The notes: generated by a model not told the origin, from the sequence alone. Counted from the stretch's first letter, positions 17,768 to 26,537 are shown. The stretch is DNA of 45,965 nucleotides from Reyranella sp. (GCA_019745575.1 JAIETA010000141.1:1-45965); one strand, 5' to 3'. Numbers and translations are program-made.

Positions 17768-19645
17768 GTGACCTTCGCCTCCATCCTCATCCAGCTTCTG
17801 AACGGGCTGGCGGCCGCGGCATCGCTGTTTCTGGTGTCGGCCGGCCTGTCGCTGATTTTCGGCGTCACGCGGATCGTGAACTTCGCCCACGGCTCGCTCT
17901 ACATGCTGGGGCTGTACGGCGCCTACACGTTGATCCAGGCGCTCGGCCGCACGCCGCTCGGCTTCTGGAGCGCCGTCCTTCTGGCGGCGCTGCTGGTCGG
18001 GCTGGCGGGCGTGCTGATCGAAGTGCTGATCCTGCGCCGCATCTACCGCGCCCCCGAGCTGTTCCAGCTGCTTGCCACTTTCGCCGTCGTGCTGGTGATC
18101 AAGGACATCGCTCTGTTCGTCTGGGGTGCCGAGGATCTGGTCGGCCCGCGCGCGCCGGGCCTCGGCATGGCCGTCGAGATCCTGGGCAAGCGCATCCCGG
18201 CCTACGATCTGCTGCTGATCGCCATCGGTCCGGTCGTGCTGGCGGCGCTCTGGCTGCTGCTGACGCGTACCCGCTGGGGGGCGCTGGTGCGGGCCGCCAC
18301 TCAGGACCGCGAGATGGTGGGGGCGCTCGGAGTCGACCAGGCCAAGCTCTTCACGTCGGTGTTCTTCGTGGGCTCCGTCCTGGCCGGGCTGGGCGGCGCG
18401 CTGCAGATCCCGCGCGAACCGGCCAATCTCGAACTCGACCTGTCGGTGATCGCCGACGCCTTCGTCGTCACCGTCGTGGGCGGGCTCGGCAGCATCGGCG
18501 GCGCTTTCCTCGCTGCCATCATCATCGGCGTCGCCAAGGCCTTCTGCATCGGCATCGGCACCGTGACTTGGTTCGGCACCGAGATCGTCTTCTCCAAGCT
18601 GACCCTGGTCGTGGAATTCCTGATCATGGCGCTGGTCCTCGTGGTGCGGCCCTATGGCCTGCTCGGCCGGCCGCAGGCGGCGCAGCGCATCGCCACCGAT
18701 CCGGCGCCGCCGCTCACGGCGCCGTCGTGGAAGATCGCCGCGATCTGGCTGGTGCTGCTGGTCGCCGTGCCGCTGGCGGCCGACCGTTACGTCACCATCC
18801 TGCTGACCGACATCTTCTGCTTCGCCCTGTTTGCCGTCAGCCTTCATTTCATCATGGGACCGGCCGGCATGGTGTCGTTCGGCCACGCCGCCTACTTCGG
18901 CCTCGGCGCCTATGCCGCCGGCCTCCTGTTCAAGCGCGCCGGCCTGCCGATGGAAGCGGCACTCGTGCTGGCGCCGCTCTGTGCCGGCGCGTTCGCGGTC
19001 GTCTATGGCTGGTTCTGCGTCCGCCTCAGCGGCGTCTATCTCGCCATGCTGACGCTGGCCTTCGCCCAGATCAGCTGGTCGATCGTCTTCCAGTGGGACT
19101 CATTCACCGGCGGCAGCAACGGCGTGTTCGGCGTCTGGCCATCGGCCTGGCTCGCCGACAAGACGACCTACTACTACCTGGCCTTGGCCTGCTGCGGCGC
19201 CGGCATCGCGCTCTTGTGGCGGGTGCTGTTCTCGCCCTTCGGGTTCGTGCTGCGCGCCGGCCGCGATTCGCCGCTGCGCGCCGAGGCGATCGGCATCGAC
19301 CTGCGCGGCTTCCAGTGGGCAGCCTTCGTGCTCGTCGGCGCCCTGGCCGGCCTCGCCGGTGCGGTCTACGCCTTCTCCAAGGGCAGCATCTCGCCCTCGG
19401 CGATCTCGATCGCCCAGTCGACCGACGGGCTGATCATGGTGCTGCTGGGCGGCGTCGAAACGCTGACCGGTCCGATCGCCGGCGCCGCGATCTTCACCTG
19501 GCTGCGCGACGAGGTCGCCCGCCGCACCGAGTTCTGGCGGGCCGTCATGGGATTGGTGATCCTGGCCATCGTCCTGCTGTTCCCGCAGGGCCTGGTCGGC
19601 GGCCTGAAGGCCCTGGCCGCCCGCTGGCGGGAGCGGCCGGCATGA
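17768..19645 (+). CDS. ABC transporter permease, LivH-LivM fusion
   Basis: 625 residues from GTG 17768. Residues 1 to about 298 are LivH-like (LNGLAAAASLFLVSAGLSLIFGVTRIVNFAHGSLYMLG; VVGGLGSIGGAFLAAIIIGVAKAF). A short hydrophilic linker (about 299-322) leads to a LivM-like half (FALFAVSLHFIMGPAGMVSFGHAAYFGLGAYAAGLLFKRAG; GLIMVLLGGVETLTGPIAGAAIF). Each half carries the EAA-like loop typical of this importer class. LivH and LivM are usually separate, so one chain here supplies the whole membrane channel. No clear Shine-Dalgarno precedes the GTG; the hairpin just upstream may affect initiation. Confidence 0.92.
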   Translation: MTFASILIQLLNGLAAAASLFLVSAGLSLIFGVTRIVNFAHGSLYMLGLYGAYTLIQALGRTPLGFWSAVLLAALLVGLAGVLIEVLILRRIYRAPELFQLLATFAVVLVIKDIALFVWGAEDLVGPRAPGLGMAVEILGKRIPAYDLLLIAIGPVVLAALWLLLTRTRWGALVRAATQDREMVGALGVDQAKLFTSVFFVGSVLAGLGGALQIPREPANLELDLSVIADAFVVTVVGGLGSIGGAFLAAIIIGVAKAFCIGIGTVTWFGTEIVFSKLTLVVEFLIMALVLVVRPYGLLGRPQAAQRIATDPAPPLTAPSWKIAAIWLVLLVAVPLAADRYVTILLTDIFCFALFAVSLHFIMGPAGMVSFGHAAYFGLGAYAAGLLFKRAGLPMEAALVLAPLCAGAFAVVYGWFCVRLSGVYLAMLTLAFAQISWSIVFQWDSFTGGSNGVFGVWPSAWLADKTTYYYLALACCGAGIALLWRVLFSPFGFVLRAGRDSPLRAEAIGIDLRGFQWAAFVLVGALAGLAGAVYAFSKGSISPSAISIAQSTDGLIMVLLGGVETLTGPIAGAAIFTWLRDEVARRTEFWRAVMGLVILAIVLLFPQGLVGGLKALAARWRERPA

Positions 19646-20391
19646 GCGGCGCCGTCCTCCAGGTCGAGGGCCTGCACAAGGCGTTCGGCGGCGTTCAGGC
19701 AGTGGCCGACGTCTCCTTCGCCGTCTCGGCGGGCGAGATGCTGGCCCTGGTCGGCCCCAACGGCGCCGGCAAGAGCACCTGCTTCAACATGCTGAACGGC
19801 CAGCTCGCGCCGGACCACGGCATCGTGCGGCTCGACGGCCGCGACATCGTGGGCCTGCGCCCCAGCGCCATCTGGCGGCTGGGCGTCGGCCGTACCTTCC
19901 AGATCACCGCCACCTTCGCCTCGCTCAGCGTGCGCGAGAACGTGCAGATGGCGCTCTACTCCCACGCCGGCCGGCTGCGCTCGCTGTTGAGTCGCTTCGG
20001 CACCGCCTATCGTGCCGAGGCCGACGGGCTGCTGCAGCAGGTCGGCATGCTCGACCAGGCCGACCGCACCTGCGGCGTGCTGGCCTACGGCGACCTCAAG
20101 CGAGTCGAGCTCGCCATGGCGCTGGCCAACCAGCCGCGGCTGCTGCTGATGGATGAGCCGACCGCCGGCATGGCGCCGCGCGAGCGCGTGGCGCTGATGG
20201 AGCTCGCCGCCGGGCTGGCGCGCAAGCGCGCCATCGCCGTGCTGTTCACCGAACACGACATGGATGTCGTGTTCAGCCAGGCCGACCGCATCATCGTGCT
20301 CGACCGCGGTCAGCTCATCGCCGGCGGCACGCCCGAGGAAGTGCGCGCCAACCCCGCCGTCCGCGCCGTCTATCTCGGCGGCACGCACTGA
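19642..20391 (+). CDS. ABC transporter ATP-binding protein, LivG-like
   Basis: 249 residues. Walker A is LVGPNGAGKST, the Q-loop region FQITATFASLSVRENV, the signature VLAYGDLKRVELAMAL (the LivG variant of LSGGQ), Walker B LLLMDEPTAGM, and switch His in VLFTEHDMDVVF. ATG overlaps the permease stop by 4 nt. Energises import with the LivF-like partner that follows. Confidence 0.95.
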   Translation: MSGAVLQVEGLHKAFGGVQAVADVSFAVSAGEMLALVGPNGAGKSTCFNMLNGQLAPDHGIVRLDGRDIVGLRPSAIWRLGVGRTFQITATFASLSVRENVQMALYSHAGRLRSLLSRFGTAYRAEADGLLQQVGMLDQADRTCGVLAYGDLKRVELAMALANQPRLLLMDEPTAGMAPRERVALMELAAGLARKRAIAVLFTEHDMDVVFSQADRIIVLDRGQLIAGGTPEEVRANPAVRAVYLGGTH

Positions 20392-21092
20392 TGCTTCAGG
20401 TCAGGAACCTGCACGCCTTCTACGGCCGCGCCCATATCCTGCACGGCGTGTCGCTGGACGCCGGCGCGGGCGAGGTCGTGGCGCTGCTCGGCCGCAACGG
20501 CGCCGGCAAGTCGACCGTGCTCAAGGCGATCATGGGGCTGTTGCCGCCGGCCGAGGGCGAAGTTGCCTTCGATGGTCGCCGCGTCGAGAGGCTGCCGCCC
20601 TACCGCATCGCCCGGCTGGGTCTGGGCTATGTGCCCGAGGAGCGGCGCATCTTCACCGATCTCACGGTGAGCGAAAACCTCGAAGTCGGCCGCCAGGCCG
20701 CGCGCGCCGGCCTGCCGCCGTGGACCGAGGACAAGCTGTTCGCGCTGTTTCCCAATCTCGCGGCGATGCGCGAACGGCCGGGCGGACGCATGTCGGGCGG
20801 CGAGCAGCAGATGCTCACCATCGCCCGCACCCTGATGGGCAATCCGCGCTGCGTGCTGCTCGACGAGCCGTCCGAGGGCCTGGCCCCGATCATCGTCGAG
20901 CAGATGGCGCGCTCGATCCGGGCGCTCAAGGGCGAGGGGCTGACCGTGCTGCTGTCGGAGCAGAACCTGCATTTCTCGCAGGCCGTCGCCGATCGCGCCT
21001 ACATCATCGAAAAGGGCCAGATCCGCTTCGGCGGCTCGATGGCCGAACTCGCCGCCGATCCCTCCCTCCGCGAACAGTACCTGTCGGTTTGA
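20391..21092 (+). CDS. ABC transporter ATP-binding protein, LivF-like
   Basis: 233 residues. Walker A LLGRNGAGKST, GYVPEERRIFTDLTVSENL, signature RMSGGEQQMLTIARTL, Walker B VLLDEPSEGLAP and VLLSEQNLHFSQ identify LivF. Its ATG shares one base with the preceding TGA (TGATG), so expression is coupled to LivG. Confidence 0.95.
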   Translation: MLQVRNLHAFYGRAHILHGVSLDAGAGEVVALLGRNGAGKSTVLKAIMGLLPPAEGEVAFDGRRVERLPPYRIARLGLGYVPEERRIFTDLTVSENLEVGRQAARAGLPPWTEDKLFALFPNLAAMRERPGGRMSGGEQQMLTIARTLMGNPRCVLLDEPSEGLAPIIVEQMARSIRALKGEGLTVLLSEQNLHFSQAVADRAYIIEKGQIRFGGSMAELAADPSLREQYLSV

Positions 21093-21094
21093 TC

Positions 21095-23155
21095 ATGGCT
21101 TCCCCCAAGGCCCCCGGGCGTTCCCTCACGGTCGGCATCGACGTCGGCGGCACTTTTACCGATCTGCTGGCGATCGACTCCGCCTCGGGAGCGGTCAAGC
21201 TGGCCAAGGTGCCGACCACGGTCGACAACCAGGCCATCGGCTTCATGGCCGCCCTGGCCGACGCCGGCGCCGACCCGGCGAGGCTTCAGGCCGTGGTGCA
21301 CGGCACCACCACCACGACCAACGCGCTCCTCGAACGCAAGATCGCCCGGGTTGGCCTCATCACCACCCGGGGCTTCCGCGACGTGCTGGAACTCGGCCGT
21401 CGCACCCGGCCGCAGCCCTATGGCCTGCGCGGCACCTTTAGGCCGCTGATCGAGCGCGAGCTCAGGCTCGAAGTGCCGGAGCGCATGGACGCCGACGGCA
21501 AGGTGCTGATCCCGCTCGACGAGGCGGCCGTCGGTGAGGCGACGAAAAAGCTGCTGGCGCTGGGCTGCGAGGCCGTCGTCATCCATTTCCTGCACAGCTA
21601 CATCAACCCGGCGCACGAACGCCGGGCGGCCGAGATCGTGCGCGGCCTGTGGCCCAATCCCTATGTCACGGCGGGCCACGCCATCCTCTCGGAATATCGC
21701 GAGTACGAGCGCGGCGTGACGGCGGCGGTCAACGCCTCGGTCCAGCCGGTGCTCGACCGCTACCTGACGCGGCTGCGCACCGAACTCTCGGCCAAGGGCT
21801 TTGATCGTGATCTGCTGGTCATGCAGGGCAACGGCGGCACCGTCTCCTCGGCCCTCATCGCCCATGCCGCGGTCAACACCGTGATGTCGGGCCCGGCCTC
21901 GGGCGTGATGGCGGCGGCCTACACCGGCCGCGCCTCGGGCCATCCCCATCTCATCACCTACGACATGGGCGGCACATCGACCGACGTCGGTCTGATCGAG
22001 AATGCCGTGCCGCAGGTTTCGGGCGAGCTTGAACTCGAATATGCCATGCCGATCCACGTGCCCATGGTCGACGTCCATACGATCGGCGCCGGCGGCGGCT
22101 CCATCGCCTCGGTCGACTCGGCCGGCATGCTGCGCGTCGGTCCGGAAAGCGCCGGCGCCCGGCCGGGTCCGATCTGCTACGGCCGCGGCGGGACGGAGCC
22201 CACCATCACCGACGCCAACCTGGTGCTGGGCCGGCTCAATCCCGATCGGCTGCTGGGCGTCGACCATCCCGTCACGCTCGACCATGTGCGCGCCATCGTT
22301 CTGGACAAGGTCGGCCAGCGGCTCGGCCTCGATGCCGAGGCGGCCTCGGGCGCCATCTTGCGCATCGCCAACGACCGCATGGCGGGCGCCATCCGCCTGG
22401 TCTCGCTGTCGCGCGGCCACGACCCGCGCGACTTCGCGCTGTTTGCCTTCGGCGGCGCGGGCCCGCTGCATGCGACGGCGCTCGCCCGCGAGCTTGCGAT
22501 CCCGACCGTGCTGGTGCCGGCGCGGCCCGGCATCACCAACGCCCTGGGCTGCGTCGTGGCCGACCTGCGCCACGACTATGTGCGCACCGTCAACAAGCCG
22601 CTGTCGGCGCTCGACGACGCCACGGTGGCGCGCATCTATGCCGAGCAGTCGGCCGAGGGCGAGGCCACCATCGGCCGCGAGGGCGTGCCGGTGCGCGAGC
22701 TGCGCCGCGTCCACACCGCCGATATGCAGTTCCAGGGCCAGAGCCACATCCTCTCGGTCGGTGTCGACCGGCCCGACATCGGCGTGGCAGGGCTGCACAA
22801 GGCCTTCGCGACGGCTTACTTTCGGCGCTTCGGCATCGAACTGGCGGAGATCCCGCCGGTCCTCGTCAATCTCCACACCGCGGTGATCGGCGTGCGCCCC
22901 GAGATTTCTCTCGCCGCTCTTGCCGCCACCGCGCGCGCGCCGACGCTCAAGGCCGCGCAGGTGGGCGAGCGCCGCGTCTGGTTCGCGGACGGCTGGCGCC
23001 AGACCCCGGTCTATGCCCGCGAAAAGCTGCCGCTCGATGCCGCCTTCGAGGGGCCGGCCATTCTCGAACAGCTCGATTGCACGACCGTGGTCGAGCCGGG
23101 CGACAGGGTCGTGCAGGACATGCTTGGCAACCTGCTGATCAGCGTCAAAGCCTAG
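21095..23155 (+). CDS. Hydantoinase A / 5-oxoprolinase family subunit (HyuA-like)
   Basis: 686 residues, full length for HyuA. The ATPase-fold phosphate loop is SLTVGIDVGGTFTDLLAID at residues 10-28. Next come VVHGTTTTTNALLERK, GFRDVLELGRRTRPQPYGL, LSEYREYERGVTAAVNASVQP, VMSGPASGVMAAAYTG, LITYDMGGTSTDVGLIE, HTIGAGGGSIASVD and FAFGGAGPLHA. The family hydrolyses cyclic amides (hydantoins, oxoproline) with ATP, or carboxylates ketones, normally with a HyuB partner. No HyuB gene follows. ATG 21095 is 2 nt past the LivF stop, placing it in the same transcription unit as the importer. Confidence 0.93.
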   Translation: MASPKAPGRSLTVGIDVGGTFTDLLAIDSASGAVKLAKVPTTVDNQAIGFMAALADAGADPARLQAVVHGTTTTTNALLERKIARVGLITTRGFRDVLELGRRTRPQPYGLRGTFRPLIERELRLEVPERMDADGKVLIPLDEAAVGEATKKLLALGCEAVVIHFLHSYINPAHERRAAEIVRGLWPNPYVTAGHAILSEYREYERGVTAAVNASVQPVLDRYLTRLRTELSAKGFDRDLLVMQGNGGTVSSALIAHAAVNTVMSGPASGVMAAAYTGRASGHPHLITYDMGGTSTDVGLIENAVPQVSGELELEYAMPIHVPMVDVHTIGAGGGSIASVDSAGMLRVGPESAGARPGPICYGRGGTEPTITDANLVLGRLNPDRLLGVDHPVTLDHVRAIVLDKVGQRLGLDAEAASGAILRIANDRMAGAIRLVSLSRGHDPRDFALFAFGGAGPLHATALARELAIPTVLVPARPGITNALGCVVADLRHDYVRTVNKPLSALDDATVARIYAEQSAEGEATIGREGVPVRELRRVHTADMQFQGQSHILSVGVDRPDIGVAGLHKAFATAYFRRFGIELAEIPPVLVNLHTAVIGVRPEISLAALAATARAPTLKAAQVGERRVWFADGWRQTPVYAREKLPLDAAFEGPAILEQLDCTTVVEPGDRVVQDMLGNLLISVKA

Positions 23156-23175
23156 CCGCGAGATCGGAGCGAAGC

Positions 23176-23529
23176 ATGCCGATATATCCGGGGAGCGCCC
23201 TGTCGACCGTCAGCCCGTACGGCACCTCGAAGTGCCGGCCGGTCCGTATCAGGGCGAGCGGGGTGGCGACGGCGTACGCGGCGACCGGGCCGGCCGCGAT
23301 TCGCGAGGCGCGTACCGAAGCCCGTCGCCTGCGCGATCAGGCGGTGCAGCGCGTCCGCACCATCCGCTGTCCGAAGAACGGTGGCTGCGCCGCGGGATGC
23401 CAGCAGGGCCGCACCCTGCGGATTGCCTGGGGCACGCGATTGACGCCGGCCCGGCCGCGCGTTGGCATGTGGTACGCCTCGGTCTACGAGTACCACGTCT
23501 ACCTCATGATCTGCCGTTGCCCAAAATAG
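23176..23529 (+). CDS. Hypothetical Cys-containing small protein
   Basis: 117 residues from ATG 23176, 20 nt after the HyuA-like stop. A weak GGAGCGAA lies upstream. The N-terminal half is Ala/Arg-rich and polar. The C-terminal half has RTIRCPKNGGCAAGC and ends in YLMICRCPK, so five Cys lie in Cx5Cx3C and CxC arrangements that could bind a metal or form disulfides. I do not recognise the family. Its 3' end overlaps the presumed start of the nucleotidyltransferase gene. Confidence 0.5.
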   Translation: MPIYPGSALSTVSPYGTSKCRPVRIRASGVATAYAATGPAAIREARTEARRLRDQAVQRVRTIRCPKNGGCAAGCQQGRTLRIAWGTRLTPARPRVGMWYASVYEYHVYLMICRCPK

Positions 23530-24140
23530 CGGGCATTGCCGGAGATCAGGCAGCCGAGCTGCGGGCTCTGCTGTCGCGGAGCCCGATCGTCTCGGCGGTC
23601 ATCGACAGGTGGTCCGATCTCCGCCTGCCGGATTGCTGGCTGGCCGCTGGCTGTCTAGCGCAGACTGTTTGGAACGAGGCGTTCGGGCTTCCGGCTAGGC
23701 ACGGCATCTCCGACATTGATCTCGTCTATTTTGATGGCGACGACCTTTCGCAAGAGACGGAGGCCACGCACGCAGCGCGGATTCGCACACAATTTGCCGA
23801 TCTAGGCCTGTGGGTCGACGTCAAGAACGAGGCGCGAGTGCACCTCTGGTACGCCGAAAAGTTCGGGAGCGCGCAGGTACCTTATGTGTCGACCGAGGAC
23901 GCCATAACGACGTTTCCGACAACGGCCACTGCCATCGGCGTGCAGCCAAGACACGGTTCGCTTCATGTGTTTTCGCCCTATGGTCTGTCGGACCTGCTCG
24001 GCTTGACCGTGCGACCCAACAAGAAGCAGATCACCCGATCGATCTACGATGCCAAAGTAAAGAACTGGCTGGCGTTGTGGCCCGGGCTTCGCGTAGTGCC
24101 ATGGGATGCCGAGTCTGCAGGAGGAGAGAGCGTTCAATGA
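23517..24140 (+). CDS. Nucleotidyltransferase family protein (DUF925-type)
   Basis: 207 residues from a proposed TTG at 23517 (MPKIAGIAGDQAAELRALL). The motifs LPDCWLAAGCLAQTVWNEAFGLPARHGISDIDLVYFDGDDLSQETEATHAARI place it in the DUF925 nucleotidyltransferase-like family, with the DIDLVYFD acidic motif probably binding metal. VDVKNEARVHLWY and SPYGLSDLLGLTVRPNKK follow. Biological role is unknown. Start choice is uncertain: no ATG or GTG lies between 23517 and the conserved region, a GTG exists at 23469, and no clear Shine-Dalgarno is visible. Base composition is lower in GC than in its neighbours. Confidence 0.78.
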   Translation: MPKIAGIAGDQAAELRALLSRSPIVSAVIDRWSDLRLPDCWLAAGCLAQTVWNEAFGLPARHGISDIDLVYFDGDDLSQETEATHAARIRTQFADLGLWVDVKNEARVHLWYAEKFGSAQVPYVSTEDAITTFPTTATAIGVQPRHGSLHVFSPYGLSDLLGLTVRPNKKQITRSIYDAKVKNWLALWPGLRVVPWDAESAGGESVQ

Positions 24141-25276
24141 AGATCACAGACATCGTCTGCCACATCCTCCAATGCAAAGTCGACAAGCCGTTCGTGTCGG
24201 CGCGCGGCTGGGTCTACGGTACGCGCTCGACCTGCCTGGTCGAGATTTCCACGGACGAAGGCATCACCGGCTGGGGCGAGTGCTACGGCCCCGCCGCGGT
24301 CGCAAAAACCTTCGTCGAGACGCAGTTCAAGGCGCGCGTGATCGGCCGCGATCCCTTCGACGTCGAGGCGATCTGGGGGGACCTCTACAACAGGATCAAG
24401 GACTACGGCACGACCGGCATGGCGATCTCGGCCATCTCCGGCATCGACATCGCGCTGTGGGACATCATGGGCCGCGCCGTCGACAAGCCGGTGCACAAGC
24501 TGATCGGCGGCGCCTATCGCAGCGAGGTGATCCCTTACGCCACCGGCCTCTATTTCATCGACATGAACCGGCTGGTCGAGGAGGCGGTGGAAGAGGCACT
24601 GGAATTCAAGAGCGACGGTTTCCAGGCCATAAAAATGAAGATCGGTCTGGGCGATCTCAAGCTCGACGCCAAGAGGGTCGCCGCGGTGCGCAAGGCGATC
24701 GGCCCCGATGTGAAACTCGCGGTCGACGCCAATCACTGCTTCTCGGTGCCCAATGCCATAAGACTCGGCCGCATGCTGGAGGAGCACGACATCCTGTGGT
24801 TCGAGGAGCCGATCAGCCCCGAGGACCACGACGGCTATATCGAGGTGACGCGCGCCCTCGACATGGCGGTGGCCGGCGGCGAGAACGACTTTACCCGTTG
24901 GGGTTTTCGCGACGTGATCGCCAGGAAGGCCATGGACATCGTGCAGCCCGATCTCTGCGCCGCCGGCGGCTTTTCCGAATGCCGCAAGATCGCGACTTTG
25001 GCCTCGGCCTTCGGCGTTGAATGCGTGCCGCACGCCTGGGGCTCGGTCATCGGCCTCGCCGCCACCGTGCAGTTCCTGGCGGCCCTTCCCGATCAGCCGC
25101 CCGCGTTCCGGCCGATGCCACCGATGCTGGAATTCGAGCAGACGCCCAATCCGCTCCGCGACACGCTGGCGAAAGAACCGATTGAGCAGAAGAAGGGCAT
25201 CGTGAAGGTCCCGACCGGCGCCGGCCTCGGCATCGAAATCGATCGCGAGATTTTGAAGAAGTACAAAGTGGCTTAG
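24137..25276 (+). CDS. Enolase-superfamily enzyme, mandelate racemase/muconate lactonizing type (copy 1)
   Basis: 379 residues starting at ATG 24137 after GGAGGAGAGAG, overlapping the preceding stop by 4 nt. The capping domain (ITDIVCHILQC...TDEGITGWGE) is followed by the barrel with KMK (K166, K168), metal ligands D197 (VDANH), E223 (FEEPI) and E249 (GGEND), and H299 (VPHAWGS). These support abstraction of the alpha-proton of a carboxylate (dehydratase, racemase or cycloisomerase). Substrate, possibly an acid sugar, cannot be assigned from motifs. Confidence 0.93.
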   Translation: MKITDIVCHILQCKVDKPFVSARGWVYGTRSTCLVEISTDEGITGWGECYGPAAVAKTFVETQFKARVIGRDPFDVEAIWGDLYNRIKDYGTTGMAISAISGIDIALWDIMGRAVDKPVHKLIGGAYRSEVIPYATGLYFIDMNRLVEEAVEEALEFKSDGFQAIKMKIGLGDLKLDAKRVAAVRKAIGPDVKLAVDANHCFSVPNAIRLGRMLEEHDILWFEEPISPEDHDGYIEVTRALDMAVAGGENDFTRWGFRDVIARKAMDIVQPDLCAAGGFSECRKIATLASAFGVECVPHAWGSVIGLAATVQFLAALPDQPPAFRPMPPMLEFEQTPNPLRDTLAKEPIEQKKGIVKVPTGAGLGIEIDREILKKYKVA

Positions 25277-25282
25277 GCATCA

Positions 25283-25385
25283 CGTCGTCCCGACCAAGGC
25301 CCGAAGGGCCGCGTGGAGGGACCTTCTCTCCACGATAAGCTGCCAATCGTAGAGAGAAGGTGCCTCGGCTACGCTCGGGACGACG
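25283..25385. repeat. Palindromic intergenic element between two enolase-superfamily genes
   Basis: CGTCGTCCCGA (25283-25293) and TCGGGACGACG (25375-25385) are 11-bp perfect inverted arms. Inside are ACCTTCTCTC (25321-25330) with GAGAGAAGGT (25352-25361), and ACGAT (25332-25336) with ATCGT (25346-25350). This nested structure is typical of dispersed REP/REPIN-like elements. It fills almost all of the 121-bp gap. Confidence 0.75.
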
Positions 25386-25397
25386 GGGGAGAACAAA

Positions 25398-26537
25398 ATG
25401 AAAATCGTCGACGTAAAGGCCTATCCGACCAGCTACCGCGTCCCGAAGGAGCTGCAAGTCTCGCTCGGCATCGGCACCATGACCAAGCGCGACTGCGTCA
25501 TGGTCAAGGTGACGACCGAAGACGGCATCGTGGGCTGGGGCGAGAGCCACCACGCGCGCTCGCCCGGCAGCATCGGCCATCTGATCAACACGACGTTGAA
25601 AGGCTTCGTCGTGGGCATGGATGCCACCGATACGGTCGGCATCTGGGCCAAGATCTACAAGTTCCAGCTCGGCTCGCATGGCATGGGCGCGGCCACCTCG
25701 ATGGCGATGAGCGGGCTCGATCAGGCGCTGTGGGACATAAAAGGCAAGGCCGTGGGCTGGCCGCTCTACAAGCTTTTAGGCGGCTCGAACAAGCCGGTGC
25801 CGGCCTATGCCGGCGGCATTTCGCTGGGCTACCAGGCGCCTGACTCGCTGGCGGCCGAGGCCGTGCCCATGGTCGAAGCCGGCTACAAGGCGCTGAAACT
25901 GCGCGTCGGCGACAACGTAAAGGCCGACATCGCGCGCATGACCGCCGTGCGCCGCCGCTTCGGCGACGAGATCGTGCTGCTGACCGACGCCAACACTGGC
26001 TACACGGTCGAGGACGTGCGCCGCGTGATGCCGGCCATGGACGAGCTCGGCATCGCCTGGCTGGAGGAGCCGTTCCCCGCGCACGACCATCGCTCCTATG
26101 CCATGGCCAAGGGTTTTGGCCGCACGCCGCTGGCGGCCGGCGAGAACCACTATACGCGCTTCGAGTTCCACCGGCTGATCGAGGATGGCAATATCATCAT
26201 CCTGCAGCCCGACCTTTCCAAGAGCGGCGGCGTCACCGAGGTGCAGAGGATCGCGGCGGCGGCCTCGATGTGGAAGCTGCCGATCCATCCGCACAGTTCG
26301 ATGACCGGCTTGAACCACGCCGTCTCGATCCATTTCCTGGCCTCGATCGACAATGGCGGCTACTTCGAGGCCGACTTGTCCGTGGCCAACAAGTTCCGCG
26401 ACGAACTGGGCAGCGCGCCCTGGCAGATCGGCAAGGACGGCTGCGTCCGGCCGCTCGACAAGCCCGGTATCGGTGTCGAGATCGACGAGAAGTTTCTCGC
26501 CGCCCACCCGGTGATCGAAGGGCCGGGGTACGTCTGA
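25398..26537 (+). CDS. Enolase-superfamily enzyme, mandelate racemase/muconate lactonizing type (copy 2)
   Basis: 379 residues, same length as copy 1 but clearly diverged. ATG follows GGGGGAGAACAAA. The barrel has KLR (K167, R169), D197 (TDANTGY), E223 (LEEPF), E249 (GENHY) and PIHPHSSMTG with H297 and H299. The KxR variant of the KxK motif, unlike copy 1, suggests a different reaction face or substrate. It shows identical architecture (WGE, LWDIKGK, PDLSKSGG) to family members. Substrate unknown. Confidence 0.93.
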   Translation: MKIVDVKAYPTSYRVPKELQVSLGIGTMTKRDCVMVKVTTEDGIVGWGESHHARSPGSIGHLINTTLKGFVVGMDATDTVGIWAKIYKFQLGSHGMGAATSMAMSGLDQALWDIKGKAVGWPLYKLLGGSNKPVPAYAGGISLGYQAPDSLAAEAVPMVEAGYKALKLRVGDNVKADIARMTAVRRRFGDEIVLLTDANTGYTVEDVRRVMPAMDELGIAWLEEPFPAHDHRSYAMAKGFGRTPLAAGENHYTRFEFHRLIEDGNIIILQPDLSKSGGVTEVQRIAAAASMWKLPIHPHSSMTGLNHAVSIHFLASIDNGGYFEADLSVANKFRDELGSAPWQIGKDGCVRPLDKPGIGVEIDEKFLAAHPVIEGPGYV

